Source of the DNA: Anianabacter salinae
GTDB taxonomy: Bacteria > Pseudomonadota > Alphaproteobacteria > Rhodobacterales > Rhodobacteraceae
Assembly: GCF_019061145.1 (NCBI RefSeq)
Contig: NZ_JAHQZS010000003.1
Coordinates: 124,001 to 188,000 of the forward strand
Reading direction: 5' to 3'
DNA: 64,000 bases
A program made the translations under genes and the position numbers. Positions 53,358-63,090 of the stretch are shown here, piece after piece (the stretch's first letter is position 1; every line of letters begins with the position of its first letter). Under the pieces are notes generated by a model that saw nothing but the letters and a program-made list of their open reading frames with translations, searched no databases and had not been told where the DNA came from.

Positions 53358-54455
53358 ATGGCACAGATCAGAATAGAAAACGTGCGCAAGGATTTCGGGG
53401 CCTTCACCGCGGTGCAGTCGTCGAGTTTCACCATCGAGGACGGCGAGTTCTTCATGCTCCTTGGCCCGTCCGGCTGCGGCAAGACCACCACCTTGCGGAT
53501 GATGGCCGGGCTGGAGCTGCCGACGTCCGGGCAGATCTATATCGACGGCGAAGAGGTCGGCCAGAAGCCCGCCAGCCAGCGCGACATCGCGTTCGTGTTC
53601 CAGATGTTCGCGCTGTACCCGCACATGAACGTGCGCGGCAACATCAGCTATCCGCTGAAAAGCCAGGGCATGCCAACCAGGCAGATCAGGGCCAAGGTCG
53701 CCGAGGTGGCGGACATCCTCGGGATCGCGGACATCCTCGACCGTCCGGTGGGCGGGCTGTCGGGCGGCGACCGCCAGCGCGTCGCGCTGGGCCGGGCCAT
53801 TGTGCGCGATCCCAAGGCGTTCTTCATGGACGAGCCGCTGGGCGCGCTGGATGCGGAGTTCCGCGAACACATGGCCGAAGAGCTGCGCGCGCTGCATGAC
53901 CGGATGGGCGCGACCACGGTCTACGTGACCCATGACCAGCTGGAAGCCATGCAGATGGGCGACAAGATCGTGGTGATGAACCACGGCGTCGTCGAACAGT
54001 TCGGCGTGCCGCAAGACATCTACGACTGGCCCGCGACCCGGTTCGTGGCAGCGTTCATCGGCTCGCCGCCGATGAATTTCCTCAACTTCAACGGCACGGT
54101 GGACGCCGGGCAGGACAAGGTGCGCCTCGGCGATGTCGCGGTCGGGGTTCCGCACAGCATCGACGGGGCCAAGGGTGATTTGACGCTTGGCGTCCGGCCA
54201 GAGCATGTGACGCTGGACGATGCGGCGCCCTATCGCGGCCGGGTGGTGGCCACCGAATATCTCGGGACAACGCAGATCGTCACCCTGGACACGCCGAACG
54301 GCACGCTCAAGGCGCGCGTCGCAAGCAGCGACAAGGTGGCGGTCGGCACGGCGACGGGCCTGCACTTTGATGCCCGCACGATCACCCTGTTCGAGAACGC
54401 CGGGGGCCGCGCCCTGCGCAGCCGCGCCAATGAAGGAGTGCTGGCTCATGGCTGA
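53358..54455 (+). CDS. ABC transporter ATP-binding protein 1 (MalK/UgpC-like)
   Basis: 365 aa. Walker A is GPSGCGKTTTLR, the signature is LSGGDRQRVALGRA, Walker B is FFMDEPLGALDAE and the H-loop is VTHDQ. A C-terminal OB/TOBE regulatory region (about 240-365) follows. The signature has Asp where most have Gln (LSGGQ). It overlaps the second ATPase gene by 8 bp. Confidence 0.93.
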   Translation: MAQIRIENVRKDFGAFTAVQSSSFTIEDGEFFMLLGPSGCGKTTTLRMMAGLELPTSGQIYIDGEEVGQKPASQRDIAFVFQMFALYPHMNVRGNISYPLKSQGMPTRQIRAKVAEVADILGIADILDRPVGGLSGGDRQRVALGRAIVRDPKAFFMDEPLGALDAEFREHMAEELRALHDRMGATTVYVTHDQLEAMQMGDKIVVMNHGVVEQFGVPQDIYDWPATRFVAAFIGSPPMNFLNFNGTVDAGQDKVRLGDVAVGVPHSIDGAKGDLTLGVRPEHVTLDDAAPYRGRVVATEYLGTTQIVTLDTPNGTLKARVASSDKVAVGTATGLHFDARTITLFENAGGRALRSRANEGVLAHG

Positions 54456-55443
54456 GGTGACGCTGACCGGCCTGACCAAGACCTTCGGCGCAAATGTGGC
54501 GCTGAACGATGTGACCATGACCATACCGGACGGGTCTTTCGTCGTCCTGCTTGGACCGACCGGGGCGGGCAAGACCACCACCTTGCGCATGGTCTCGGGT
54601 CTGGATTCCCCGGACGGGGGCCGCGTGACCATCGGCGGGCGGGACATGGCCGGCCTTGCCCCAGCACAGCGCAACGTGGCGATGGTGTTCCAGCAATACT
54701 CGCTCTACCCGCACCTCACGGTGCGCCAGAACCTCGAGTTTCCGCTGAAGTCGCCGATCCTGCGCACGCCCAAGGCCGAGATCGACCGCAAGGTCGGGCA
54801 GGTCGCCGAGGTCCTGCAGATTTCCCACAAGCTCGACAACAAGGCGACGGCGCTGTCGGGCGGCGAGATGCAGCGCGTGTCCATCGGGCGAGCGCTGGTG
54901 CGCGATCCGTCCGTCTACCTGATGGACGAGCCGCTCAGCTCGCTCGATGCAAAGCTGCGCGCCGATCTGCGTGTCGAGCTGAAATCGATCCAGGCGGACA
55001 GCGGCGCGACCCTGCTCTATGTGACCCACGACCAGATCGAGGCGATGACGATGGCCACCCACGTCGGCGTTCTCGACAAGGGCAAGCTGGTTCAGTTCGG
55101 CCCCCCGCGCGAGATCTACGAAGCCCCGGTCAGCATCTATGCCGCCAGCCGCCTTGGACAGCCGCGTATCAACGTGCTTCCGGCGGATGTGTTCGGCGGC
55201 GCGCCCGCCGGGGCCAGCAGCATCGGCCTGCGCCCCGAACAGATCGTGCAGGGCGAGGGTGAGGAAAGCCGCGTTCAGCGCGTCGAGCGTCTGGGCGACC
55301 AGACCCGCCTGCACCTGGCGTTCAAGTCGCACGACATCGTCACGGTGACGGATGCGCACACGCCCCTCAAATCAGGGGACATCGTCAGGATCCGCCCCGA
55401 CAAACCGTTCTATTTCGACGCCTCTGGCGCGCGACTGGCCTGA
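54448..55443 (+). CDS. ABC transporter ATP-binding protein 2 (MalK/UgpC-like)
   Basis: 331 aa. Walker A is GPTGAGKTTTLR, the signature is LSGGEMQRVSIGRA, Walker B is YLMDEPLSSLDAK and the H-loop is VTHDQ. Its TOBE part is shorter than in ATPase 1. Two different ATPases next to two different permeases suggest a heterodimeric motor, as in the GlpS/GlpT glycerol transporter. AAGGAG before ATG 54448 confirms the start inside the previous gene. Confidence 0.93.
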   Translation: MAEVTLTGLTKTFGANVALNDVTMTIPDGSFVVLLGPTGAGKTTTLRMVSGLDSPDGGRVTIGGRDMAGLAPAQRNVAMVFQQYSLYPHLTVRQNLEFPLKSPILRTPKAEIDRKVGQVAEVLQISHKLDNKATALSGGEMQRVSIGRALVRDPSVYLMDEPLSSLDAKLRADLRVELKSIQADSGATLLYVTHDQIEAMTMATHVGVLDKGKLVQFGPPREIYEAPVSIYAASRLGQPRINVLPADVFGGAPAGASSIGLRPEQIVQGEGEESRVQRVERLGDQTRLHLAFKSHDIVTVTDAHTPLKSGDIVRIRPDKPFYFDASGARLA

Positions 55444-55454
55444 GGGAGGACACC

Positions 55455-57077
55455 ATGGCCCAATTCATCAACTCCAGAGAAGCGACCGTGACCGAGGCGA
55501 TCGACGGCATGATCCAGACCTCGGGAGGCGCGTTGGCTCGGCTGGATGGCTACCCGCATATCCGCGTCGTCCTGCGCACGGACTGGGACAGGTCCAAGGT
55601 CGCCCTCGTCTCCGGCGGCGGGTCGGGACACGAGCCCGCCCATGCAGGTTTCGTCGGCCAGGGGATGCTGACGGCGGCGGTCTGCGGCGATGTCTTTGCC
55701 TCGCCTTCGGTGGACGCGGTTCTTGCAGGGGTGCTTGCCGTCACGGGACCGGCGGGGTGCCTGCTGATCGTCAAGAACTACACCGGCGACCGGTTGAATT
55801 TCGGCCTCGCTGCGGAACGGGCGCGGGCGTTTGGCCTGAACGTCAACATGGTGATCGTCGACGACGACATCGCCCTGCCGAACCTGCCGCAGCCGCGCGG
55901 TGTGGCGGGGACGCTGTTCGTGCACAAGATCGCCGGGGCGATGGCCGAAAGCGGCGCGTCCCTCGCCGACGTGACCGCCGCCGCTGAACGGGTGATCGCA
56001 GGCACCAGGTCCATCGGCATGTCGCTCGATACCTGCACCGTGCCCGGCTCGCCCAAGGAGGACCGCATCGGCGCGGGCAAGGCAGAGCTTGGCCTCGGCA
56101 TTCACGGCGAAGCCGGAGTGGAACAGGTCGACTATCACAATGCGGCACAGGCGATGGCTGCAGTGACCGCCAAGCTGGCCGCGGTCATGGACGACACGCC
56201 GCACGTCGTCCTTCTCAACAACCTTGGCGGCGCGACGGAACTGGAAATGTCGATCCTTGCCAATGATCTGGTCAAGTCGGCGATCGGCAGGCACCTGAAA
56301 CTGATCGTCGGTCCTGCCGCGATGATGACATCGCTCGACATGCGCGGCTTCTCGGTCTCGGTCTTCCCGCTGGCCGCAGAGGATCACGCCTGGCTCTCTG
56401 CGCCCTGCGCGCCCTCGGCCTGGCCGGGATGCAAGGCGATCACGCCGGTGCGTGTGCTCGACCTGCCGGACGGATTGCGCCCGATCCGCCCGATCCCGTC
56501 CGAACACAAGGCAACGGCGGAGTTCCTGACCCGCTGCTGCCAGATCCTGATCGACGCCGAGGCGGATCTGAACGCGCTTGACGCAAAGTCCGGGGACGGG
56601 GACACCGGCTCGACGCTGGCGGGCGCGTCCCGTGCCCTGATCGGCGCGCTGGACCGGCTTCCGCTGGCGGACCACACCCAGCTGTACCGGGCGATCGGGC
56701 AGGAACTGACCCAGACGATGGGCGGCTCGTCCGGTGTTCTGCTGGCGATCTTCTTCACCGCCGCAGGCGATGCCGCATCGAGCGGGCTGAGCATGGTCGC
56801 CGCCCTGCAAGAGGGACTGGCCCGCATGCAGCGTATCGGCGGGGCGCAACTGGGGGACCGCACGATGGTCGACGCCCTCAAGCCCGCGCTGGACGAGTTG
56901 CAGGCAAAGGGCATCGCTGAAGCCGCGATCGTCGCCCGCGCAGGCGCGGAACATACCGCCACGATCCGGCACGCCAAGGCGGGCCGCGCCTCCTATATCA
57001 ACGCCGACCAGCTTGAAGGTCATGTGGACCCAGGCGCCGAAGCGGTCGCGCGACTGTTCGAACGGCTTGCCTCATGA
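55455..57077 (+). CDS. Dihydroxyacetone kinase, fused DhaK-DhaL
   Basis: 540-aa ATP-dependent kinase. The DhaK domain (1-335) has LVSGGGSGHEPAHAGFVGQG and the substrate-binding His217 in GIHGEAG, which forms a hemiaminal with the ketone. The DhaL domain (about 355-540) has the Mg-ATP site DAKSGDGDTG (376-385) and TMGGSSGVLL. The fusion and length match ATP-dependent DhaK of bacteria and yeast, not the PTS type. Relatives phosphorylate dihydroxyacetone, erythrulose or other small ketoses. It is the last gene of the LacI-controlled operon and turns the imported sugar into a phosphoester. Confidence 0.93.
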   Translation: MAQFINSREATVTEAIDGMIQTSGGALARLDGYPHIRVVLRTDWDRSKVALVSGGGSGHEPAHAGFVGQGMLTAAVCGDVFASPSVDAVLAGVLAVTGPAGCLLIVKNYTGDRLNFGLAAERARAFGLNVNMVIVDDDIALPNLPQPRGVAGTLFVHKIAGAMAESGASLADVTAAAERVIAGTRSIGMSLDTCTVPGSPKEDRIGAGKAELGLGIHGEAGVEQVDYHNAAQAMAAVTAKLAAVMDDTPHVVLLNNLGGATELEMSILANDLVKSAIGRHLKLIVGPAAMMTSLDMRGFSVSVFPLAAEDHAWLSAPCAPSAWPGCKAITPVRVLDLPDGLRPIRPIPSEHKATAEFLTRCCQILIDAEADLNALDAKSGDGDTGSTLAGASRALIGALDRLPLADHTQLYRAIGQELTQTMGGSSGVLLAIFFTAAGDAASSGLSMVAALQEGLARMQRIGGAQLGDRTMVDALKPALDELQAKGIAEAAIVARAGAEHTATIRHAKAGRASYINADQLEGHVDPGAEAVARLFERLAS

Positions 57078-57236
57078 CCGGGAAGGAATGGTTGTTACTG
57101 GTGCTGCGACCGGCCGAAGGTCGCGGCATGACTGAGGCCTGAGCACGACGCCCGGCGCGAACTGTGGCTTGCGGGGCGAGCCGCGCGACACTTCCAGAAA
57201 AACCAAAGAGCACGCGCATCTGAGCCGCAGGATACG

Positions 57237-57310
57237 TGGAGGCGAGTAGGAGAATCGAACTCCTGTGCACGGATTTGCAATCCGCTGCGTAACCACTCCG
57301 CCAACTCGCC
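57237..57310 (-). tRNA. tRNA-Cys (GCA anticodon)
   Basis: The minus strand folds into a complete 74-nt cloverleaf. The acceptor stem GGCGAGT pairs with ACTCGCC, followed by a T and an encoded CCA. The anticodon stem-loop is GCGGA-TTGCAAA-TCCGT, with GCA in the anticodon position. The T-arm is AGGAG-TTCGATT-CTCCT. Confidence 0.97.
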
Positions 57311-57472
57311 GCTGTGGTGCTAGGGGGAGGTATATCAAGGTTTCCGCTCGCGCAAGAGGCAGGGCGGCGGGTTGTCGCGACACGGGGCGTGGATAAGCTG
57401 CCATCGCCCGTTGCCGCCTTGCGCCATCTGTGGCACACCGATTCTGACAAGACTGAACGGATGAGTTTAGAT

Positions 57473-58129
57473 ATGGCCGATTACGCCGCTCGTCGGACCT
57501 TCATGGTCGACACCCAGATACGGCCCTCGGACGTGACCGAATATCCGCTGATCGAGGCGATGCTCGCCGTGCCGCGTGAGCGCTTCGTGCCGGGCGACAA
57601 GCGCGAGACGGCCTATGTCGGCGAACACGTCGCGCTGGGCCTCGAAGACCGTGTCCTGCTGGAGCCGCGCACTTTCGCCAAGATGATCGAGGCGCTGGAC
57701 CTGACCCGCAATGCGCTTGTTCTCGATGTGGGCGCGGGGCACGGCTATTCCTCTGCCGTGATCGCGCATCTGGCCGAGGCTGTCGTGGCGCTCGAGGAAG
57801 ACGCGGCAATGGCGTCCGAGGCCCAGACGGCGCTGTCCGAATACGGCGCCGACAACGTCGCGGTCGTGGAGGGCGCCCTTGCCGCGGGGGCCGCGCAGCA
57901 CGGACCCTATGACGTCATCGTTCTGGAAGGCGCTGTCGAGATGATCCCCGATGCCTTGATCGACCAGATCAAGGAGGGCGGTCGGATCGCGGCGATCTTC
58001 ATGGAAGGCGTGCTGGGCACCTGCCGCATCGGCTACAAGATCGACGGCCGCATGACCTGGCGTTTTGCGTTCAACGGCACCGCGCCGGTCTTGCCGGGCT
58101 TCGCGAAAGCCCCAGCTTTCCAGTTCTGA
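57473..58129 (+). CDS. pcm: Protein-L-isoaspartate O-methyltransferase (Pcm-like)
   Basis: 218 aa. The SAM motif is [20 protein letters not shown] and the substrate-region sequence is [20 protein letters not shown]. It repairs isoaspartyl residues in aged proteins, or in this subgroup methylates an unknown protein. ATG 57473 begins [21 protein letters not shown], as in Rhodobacteraceae relatives. Those often carry this gene directly before a TolC-type gene, as here (39-bp gap). Confidence 0.9.
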   Translation: MADYAARRTFMVDTQIRPSDVTEYPLIEAMLAVPRERFVPGDKRETAYVGEHVALGLEDRVLLEPRTFAKMIEALDLTRNALVLDVGAGHGYSSAVIAHLAEAVVALEEDAAMASEAQTALSEYGADNVAVVEGALAAGAAQHGPYDVIVLEGAVEMIPDALIDQIKEGGRIAAIFMEGVLGTCRIGYKIDGRMTWRFAFNGTAPVLPGFAKAPAFQF

Positions 58130-58168
58130 ACCGCGCGTGCGGACACCGCCACTCTGCAGGGAATTCCG

Positions 58169-59542
58169 ATGATCTTCAGGTTCAAGTCAGTGCTGATCGC
58201 CGGAATGGCCGCCATGATGCTTTCGAGCGGACCCGCGCGCGCCGAAAGCCTTGCCGATGCGCTTGTGCTGGCCTACCGCAACTCGAATCTTCTGGAACAG
58301 AACCGCGCGCTGTTGCGCGCCGCGGACGAGGATGTGGCAACGGCGGTGGCCCAACTCCGGCCGGTGGTTGCCTTCATTGCCGGCTCGACATTCACCGCCA
58401 TCCCGGGGACTGCCGCGCCCTCGACCCTGACCAGCACCGCCCAGATCACGGCGGAAATCACGCTCTTCGATTTCGGACGCTCGCAACTGGCCATCGACGC
58501 CGCGAAAGAGACCGTGCTCGCGACGCGCGACGGCCTGTTGCAGGTGGAACAGCAAGTGCTGCTGACCGCGGTGCAGGCCTATACCGACGTGCTGCGCGCG
58601 TCCGAATTCGTGCAGCTGCGCCAGAACAACGTGCGCCTGATCACCGAGCAGCTGCGCGCCGCCCGTGACCGGTTCGAGGTGGGCGAGGTCACGCGCACCG
58701 ACGTCGCCATCGCCGAGTCGCGCCTTGCGGCCGCACGGTCATCGCTGTCGGCGGCGCTGGGCGATCTCGACATCGCGCGCGAGGCCTACAAGGCAGCTGT
58801 CGGACAGTATCCCGGAACCTTGCGTCCGCCGCCCAGCCCGCCGATCTCTGCCTCGTCCGAGGATCAGGCCAAAGCCATCGCGGAACGCACGCACCCCAGC
58901 ATTGCGCAGGCGCAGCACGAGGTGCAGGCGTCCGAGTTCAATATCCTGCGCGCCGAGGCCGCGAAGAAACCGTCGATCACCGGCAATGCCGGGGCGCGTG
59001 TGACCTCGACCGGACCGGCGAACCTGACGGCGGGCGTGCAGTTGAACCAGACGATCTATAGCGGCGGGTCGATTTCCGCAGCGATCCGCCAGGCGGCGGC
59101 GCGGCGCGACGCCTCGCGCGCGTCACTGCACCAGACCGTGCTGCAGGTGCGCCAGAACGTCGGAAACGCCTGGGCGCGGCTGGCCGTGTCGCAGGCGGTG
59201 CTTGCGGCCAGCGACCAGCAGGTCCGGTCGTCGCAGCTTGCCTATGACGGGGTGCGCGAAGAATTGCGCCTTGGCGCGCGCACGACGCTTGACGTGCTGA
59301 ACGCGGAACAGGAACTTCTCGACGCGCGCACAAACCGCGTCTCGGCCGAGGTCGATCGTTATGTCGCGGTCTATTCGCTGCTGTCGGCGATGGGTCTTCT
59401 GACGGTGGATCACCTGAACCTCGGCATCGTCACCTATGATCCGGCCGCCTATTACAACGCGGTCAAGAACGCGCCGAACGGCACCGTAAGCCCGCAGGGA
59501 GAGCGTCTGGACAGCCTGATGAAGCGCCTAGGTCGCAACTAG
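58169..59542 (+). CDS. tolC: TolC-family outer membrane efflux channel
   Basis: 457 aa with a signal peptide (LIAGMAAMMLSSGPARA). It has two homologous halves of coiled-coil helices and short beta strands, the TolC layout (motifs AQITAEITLFDFGRSQ and AGVQLNQTIYSGGSIS). It forms a trimeric outer-membrane tunnel for type I secretion or RND/ABC export. No inner-membrane partner is near. It is probably cotranscribed with pcm. Confidence 0.92.
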   Translation: MIFRFKSVLIAGMAAMMLSSGPARAESLADALVLAYRNSNLLEQNRALLRAADEDVATAVAQLRPVVAFIAGSTFTAIPGTAAPSTLTSTAQITAEITLFDFGRSQLAIDAAKETVLATRDGLLQVEQQVLLTAVQAYTDVLRASEFVQLRQNNVRLITEQLRAARDRFEVGEVTRTDVAIAESRLAAARSSLSAALGDLDIAREAYKAAVGQYPGTLRPPPSPPISASSEDQAKAIAERTHPSIAQAQHEVQASEFNILRAEAAKKPSITGNAGARVTSTGPANLTAGVQLNQTIYSGGSISAAIRQAAARRDASRASLHQTVLQVRQNVGNAWARLAVSQAVLAASDQQVRSSQLAYDGVREELRLGARTTLDVLNAEQELLDARTNRVSAEVDRYVAVYSLLSAMGLLTVDHLNLGIVTYDPAAYYNAVKNAPNGTVSPQGERLDSLMKRLGRN

Positions 59543-59618
59543 GGCAGGGGTCTGCCGCGCATGTTGTATGGTCGCGGCAGCGCGAGTAGTCTTGTCGCAG
59601 TCCCGCACGGAATCCTTC

Positions 59619-60926
59619 ATGTCTGACCCAGTCACAAACGCTGAAATAGAAGACGTCCTATCCTCCATCAGGCGTCTGGTGTCCGAGGATCCCTCGACGT
59701 ACGAGCGGCAGCGCCCGCGCCAGCGTTCGGTCGAGAAGCTGGTTCTCACCGATGCGTTGCGGGTGCCTGCGCCCGAGCGGTCGAACATCCTTCACGACCA
59801 GGCACCCGAGGAGGCGGACTTTGGCGATGCGGCCCTCGATGACCCGGACGCGCCGCAGGGCGACGCCGAGGACGAGGCGCTCCTGGACGCGCTTGGCGCC
59901 GGGGATGCCAAGGCACATGATTCCGATGCCGACCCGGTCGAGGCGGCGTTCTGGTCGCGGCTGGACACCGATGATGATACGGGTTCGGCGCCGCAAGCCG
60001 CAGAACCGGCGGCGGACGACGCGGACGACGAGACCGAGGCGCTGATCGCCTCGCTGCGCGACGACGATACCGACAAGGCCGCTGACGCCGACGCCCACGT
60101 CGAGGCCGCCGATCTGCAATCCCTTGCCGAACAGTCCGAAGAAGACGCAGCCGAAAGCGACGCCGTGGCGGAACTCTATGCGCCGCAGCCGCAAGACGAC
60201 GCCCCGGTCGAGGCCGCCGCGCCGCGCCGCGCCCTCACTCTGGAAGAGCGGATCGCCGAGCTTGAGGCCGCGATCAGCCGCACCGCGGGCGACTGGGAGC
60301 CCGACGGCAGCGAAGTCGCGGCGGACGATCCCGCGACCGAGTCGCTTTCGGACAGCCTGGCCGAAGCGCTGGCGGATATCCCCTCTGGTGACGGCGACGA
60401 GCGCGGCGAGGCAAGGTTCGAGGGCAACGCCTTTGACGTGGACCGCCTTGCCGACAGCTTGTGGGGCGGCAGCGGCGAGGGTGCGGCCGACCCGCAAGAG
60501 GACGCGCACGAGACCGCGGAGCGCGTCGGTTTCGACGTGGACAGCTGGCTGGACGACGGCGAGGCGGCAGAGGAAGACCCGCAAGCCGATCTGCCTGAAC
60601 CTGCATCCGCCGGGGCTGATGGGCAGGACGACGACACGCCACTCTCGCAGGATACCGCAGAGCAAGACCCCGGCGACGCCGACGATACGGACGAACCGGC
60701 GACTGCTGCCTCAGGGCCGCTTGCGGCGCGCGGCAAGGACGCGGGGCCCACATCCTATGAGATGGCCGAAGACCTGCCGCTGGATGAAGAGGCGCTGCAC
60801 CTGCTGGTTGCCGAGATCGTGCGCGAGGAATTGCAGGGCGTTCTGGGCGAGCGCATCACCCGCAACGTCAAGCGCCTTGTGCGCCGTGAAGTGCAGCGCG
60901 CGCTGTCGATGCGCAGCCTCGATTAG
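59619..60926 (+). CDS. PopZ-like (DUF2497) acidic protein
   Basis: 435 aa in three parts. A short N-terminal helix has EIEDVLSSIRRLVSED. A very acidic, Ala-, Asp-, Glu- and Pro-rich region of about 340 residues is probably disordered. A basic C-terminal segment (about 385-435) has EIVREELQGVLGERITRNVKRLVRREVQRAL. The last part is the DUF2497 hallmark; PopZ, the polar organising protein of alphaproteobacteria, has the same order of parts. ATG 59619 starts the conserved helix. The gene order pcm-tolC-this gene is typical of the group. Whether it forms a polar matrix is inferred. Confidence 0.75.
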   Translation: MSDPVTNAEIEDVLSSIRRLVSEDPSTYERQRPRQRSVEKLVLTDALRVPAPERSNILHDQAPEEADFGDAALDDPDAPQGDAEDEALLDALGAGDAKAHDSDADPVEAAFWSRLDTDDDTGSAPQAAEPAADDADDETEALIASLRDDDTDKAADADAHVEAADLQSLAEQSEEDAAESDAVAELYAPQPQDDAPVEAAAPRRALTLEERIAELEAAISRTAGDWEPDGSEVAADDPATESLSDSLAEALADIPSGDGDERGEARFEGNAFDVDRLADSLWGGSGEGAADPQEDAHETAERVGFDVDSWLDDGEAAEEDPQADLPEPASAGADGQDDDTPLSQDTAEQDPGDADDTDEPATAASGPLAARGKDAGPTSYEMAEDLPLDEEALHLLVAEIVREELQGVLGERITRNVKRLVRREVQRALSMRSLD

Positions 60927-60933
60927 GGCCTGA

Positions 60934-62388
60934 CTAGACCCTGACGGGCAAGGCCAACCGCACCAGCGCGTCCACGTCGAAATACGTCTCAATGTGGCGG
61001 GCCAGCGCGTCGAGCGTCACCTCTACCGTGTCGCCATAGGCGATCCCCGACGATGCGCCGAGTTCCTGCAGCATGTCGGCCCGGAACCCGTCCGACGCGA
61101 ACAGCCCGTGCAGGTAGCAGCCGCGCACCCGTCCGTCCGCACTGGCCGCGCCCTCTGGACGATCGCCGATGGTCAGCCAGGCGCGCGCACAATCTGGGCC
61201 TTCGGTGCTGCCAAGATGGATCTCGTAGCCTTCCACGGTGGCCCCGGACGCGGGATGAACCCCATGCGACAGCGCCAGCCGCTTTTCGGGGCGCATCACC
61301 GTCGTGACATCCAACAGCCCCAGCCCGTCGTGTCGTCCCGGCGCGCCTTCAAGCCCTTCGGGGTCCGCCACCTCGCGTCCGAGCATCTGATAGCCGCCGC
61401 AGATGCCAAGCACATGCCCGCCGCGCCGCACATGGGCGGCAAGGTCGATGTCCCAGCCGTTCGCGCGGAACGCGGCCAGATCGGCGATGGTGGACTTGGA
61501 GCCGGGGATCAGCACCAGCGCCGCATCGCCAGGCAGGGCAAGCCCCGGCTCGACGATGTCGACGGTGACGCCGGGTTCCGCTGACAGCGGGTCCAGATCG
61601 TCGAAATTGGCGATCCGGCCAAGGCGCGGCACCGCGATCTTCAGCGCGCCGCCAGGCCGCCCGCGCAGGTCGAGGATGTCTTCCGCCGGTAGCCGCCAAG
61701 CTTCGTCGAACCACGGCAGAACACCCATCGCCTGCCAACCGGTGCGCGCTGCGATCTCGCGCACGCCCTCGTCGAACAGGGACACGTCGCCCCGGAACTT
61801 GTTCACCGCAAAGCCTGCGATGCGGTCCCGGTCTTGTGCAGGCAGCACCGCATGGGTGCCGACAAGCTGCGCGATCACGCCGCCCCGGTCGATGTCTCCG
61901 ACCAGGATCACCGGCACGCCCGCCGCCTCGGCAAAGCCCATGTTGGCGATGTCGCCTGCGCGCAGGTTGATCTCGGCCGGGCTGCCCGCGCCCTCGACCA
62001 GCACGATGTCGGCTGTGGCGGCAAGGCGGCGAAAGCTGTCCAGAACCTGCGGCATCAGCTCGGCCTTGCGACTGCCGTATTCGCGCGCCTTCATGGTGCC
62101 GACGCGGCGGCCCTGCACGATCACCTGCGCGCCGATGTCGGTCTCGGGCTTGAGCAGGACGGGGTTCATGTCGGTGACCGGTTCGCGCCGCGCCGCGCGG
62201 GCCTGCAACGCCTGCGCGCGGCCGATCTCGCCGCCATCCACCGTCACGGCGGCGTTGTTCGACATGTTCTGCGGCTTGAACGGGGCGACGGAATGGCCGC
62301 GCAGCACCAGCGCCCGCGCCAGCCCCGCCACGATCAGCGACTTTCCGACGTTCGACCCGGCGCCCTGGATCATGATCGCCTTCGCCAT
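60934..62388 (-). CDS. cobQ: Cobyric acid synthase
   Basis: 484 aa. It amidates four side chains of adenosylcobyrinic a,c-diamide in cobalamin synthesis, using glutamine and ATP. The N-terminal P-loop is [20 protein letters not shown]. The C-terminal glutaminase (class I-like) has the nucleophile Cys in [11 protein letters not shown] and a late His in [11 protein letters not shown]. The length is typical. No other cob genes are in the window. Confidence 0.96.
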   Translation of the reverse strand: MAKAIMIQGAGSNVGKSLIVAGLARALVLRGHSVAPFKPQNMSNNAAVTVDGGEIGRAQALQARAARREPVTDMNPVLLKPETDIGAQVIVQGRRVGTMKAREYGSRKAELMPQVLDSFRRLAATADIVLVEGAGSPAEINLRAGDIANMGFAEAAGVPVILVGDIDRGGVIAQLVGTHAVLPAQDRDRIAGFAVNKFRGDVSLFDEGVREIAARTGWQAMGVLPWFDEAWRLPAEDILDLRGRPGGALKIAVPRLGRIANFDDLDPLSAEPGVTVDIVEPGLALPGDAALVLIPGSKSTIADLAAFRANGWDIDLAAHVRRGGHVLGICGGYQMLGREVADPEGLEGAPGRHDGLGLLDVTTVMRPEKRLALSHGVHPASGATVEGYEIHLGSTEGPDCARAWLTIGDRPEGAASADGRVRGCYLHGLFASDGFRADMLQELGASSGIAYGDTVEVTLDALARHIETYFDVDALVRLALPVRV

Positions 62389-62448
62389 GTGTCCCCCTTT
62401 GCGCTAGTTGTCAGCGGTAGCCCGAGAGCCGGGCAGGGGAAAGAGCCT

Positions 62449-63018
62449 ATGAACACGCCTGCGCACCTGATCTTCGGCGTCGCCGCTTTCGGCACGCCCG
62501 GCCAGCCGCGAGTCATCGCCGCCGCCGCAGCGGGCGCGCTTTTGCCGGACCTGTCGCTTTACCTGCTTGTCGGCTGGTCAATGCTGGTGATGAACATCCC
62601 CGCCGAGGTGGTGTTCCGCGAGATGTATTATTCCGACCTGTGGCAGGGGATCTTTGCCATCGACAACAGCTTTGTGCTGTGGGGCGCGTTGCTTGGCGCG
62701 GCGCTGTGGCGGCGCTGGCCGGTGCTGATCGCCTTTGCCGGGGCGGGACTTCTGCACCTGGTGTTCGATTTCCTGCTGCACAACGAGGACGCGCGGCGGC
62801 AATTCTGGCCGTTGACGGACTGGGTGTTCGTCAGCCCCGTCAGCTATTGGGACAGCAGCCGCTACGGCGGCATCATCGGCCCGCTGGAACTTGCCGTGTC
62901 TCTGGCGCTGTGCGGCTGGATGCTGTGGCGGTTCAAGAGCGCGGCGATGCGCGGCGCAGTCGCCTTGATGGCGCTGGCCGAGGCGGCTTCGGCGAACATC
63001 TGGCGGTTCATCTTCTGA
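62449..63018 (+). CDS. Membrane protein next to cobQ (YdjM/DUF457-like)
   Basis: 189 aa with four or five membrane helices. It has TPAHLIFGVAAFG at the start, then ALLPDLSLYLLVG, and HLVFDFLLHNEDARRQFWPL in the middle; the His/Asp pattern resembles YdjM-type metal-dependent membrane hydrolases. Homologues are often annotated as cobalamin biosynthesis protein CobQ only because of the neighbouring gene, but nothing in the sequence supports a cobalamin role. It is divergent from cobQ. Confidence 0.65.
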   Translation: MNTPAHLIFGVAAFGTPGQPRVIAAAAAGALLPDLSLYLLVGWSMLVMNIPAEVVFREMYYSDLWQGIFAIDNSFVLWGALLGAALWRRWPVLIAFAGAGLLHLVFDFLLHNEDARRQFWPLTDWVFVSPVSYWDSSRYGGIIGPLELAVSLALCGWMLWRFKSAAMRGAVALMALAEAASANIWRFIF

Positions 63019-63044
63019 CCGCTCCCAGCGCGCGAAACGAAAAA

Positions 63045-63066
63045 GCGCGCCCACGAAGGGGCGCGC
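63045..63066 (-). terminator. Rho-independent terminator of the DUF6280 gene
   Basis: GCGCGCCC (63045-63052) and GGGCGCGC (63059-63066) pair in an 8-bp stem. On the minus strand it is followed by TTTTT, which fits the end of the gene at 63091. Confidence 0.85.
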
Positions 63067-63090
63067 AAATTCGGTACGGCAGAGCCGGGA

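Noticed and set aside
55410-57023. Long minus-strand frame opposite the DhaK-DhaL gene
   Set aside because: Same reason: a shadow of a clear gene.
57106-57124. Hairpin GCGACC/GGTCGC after the DhaK-DhaL gene as a terminator
   Set aside because: The stem is only 6 bp and no T-run follows on either strand.
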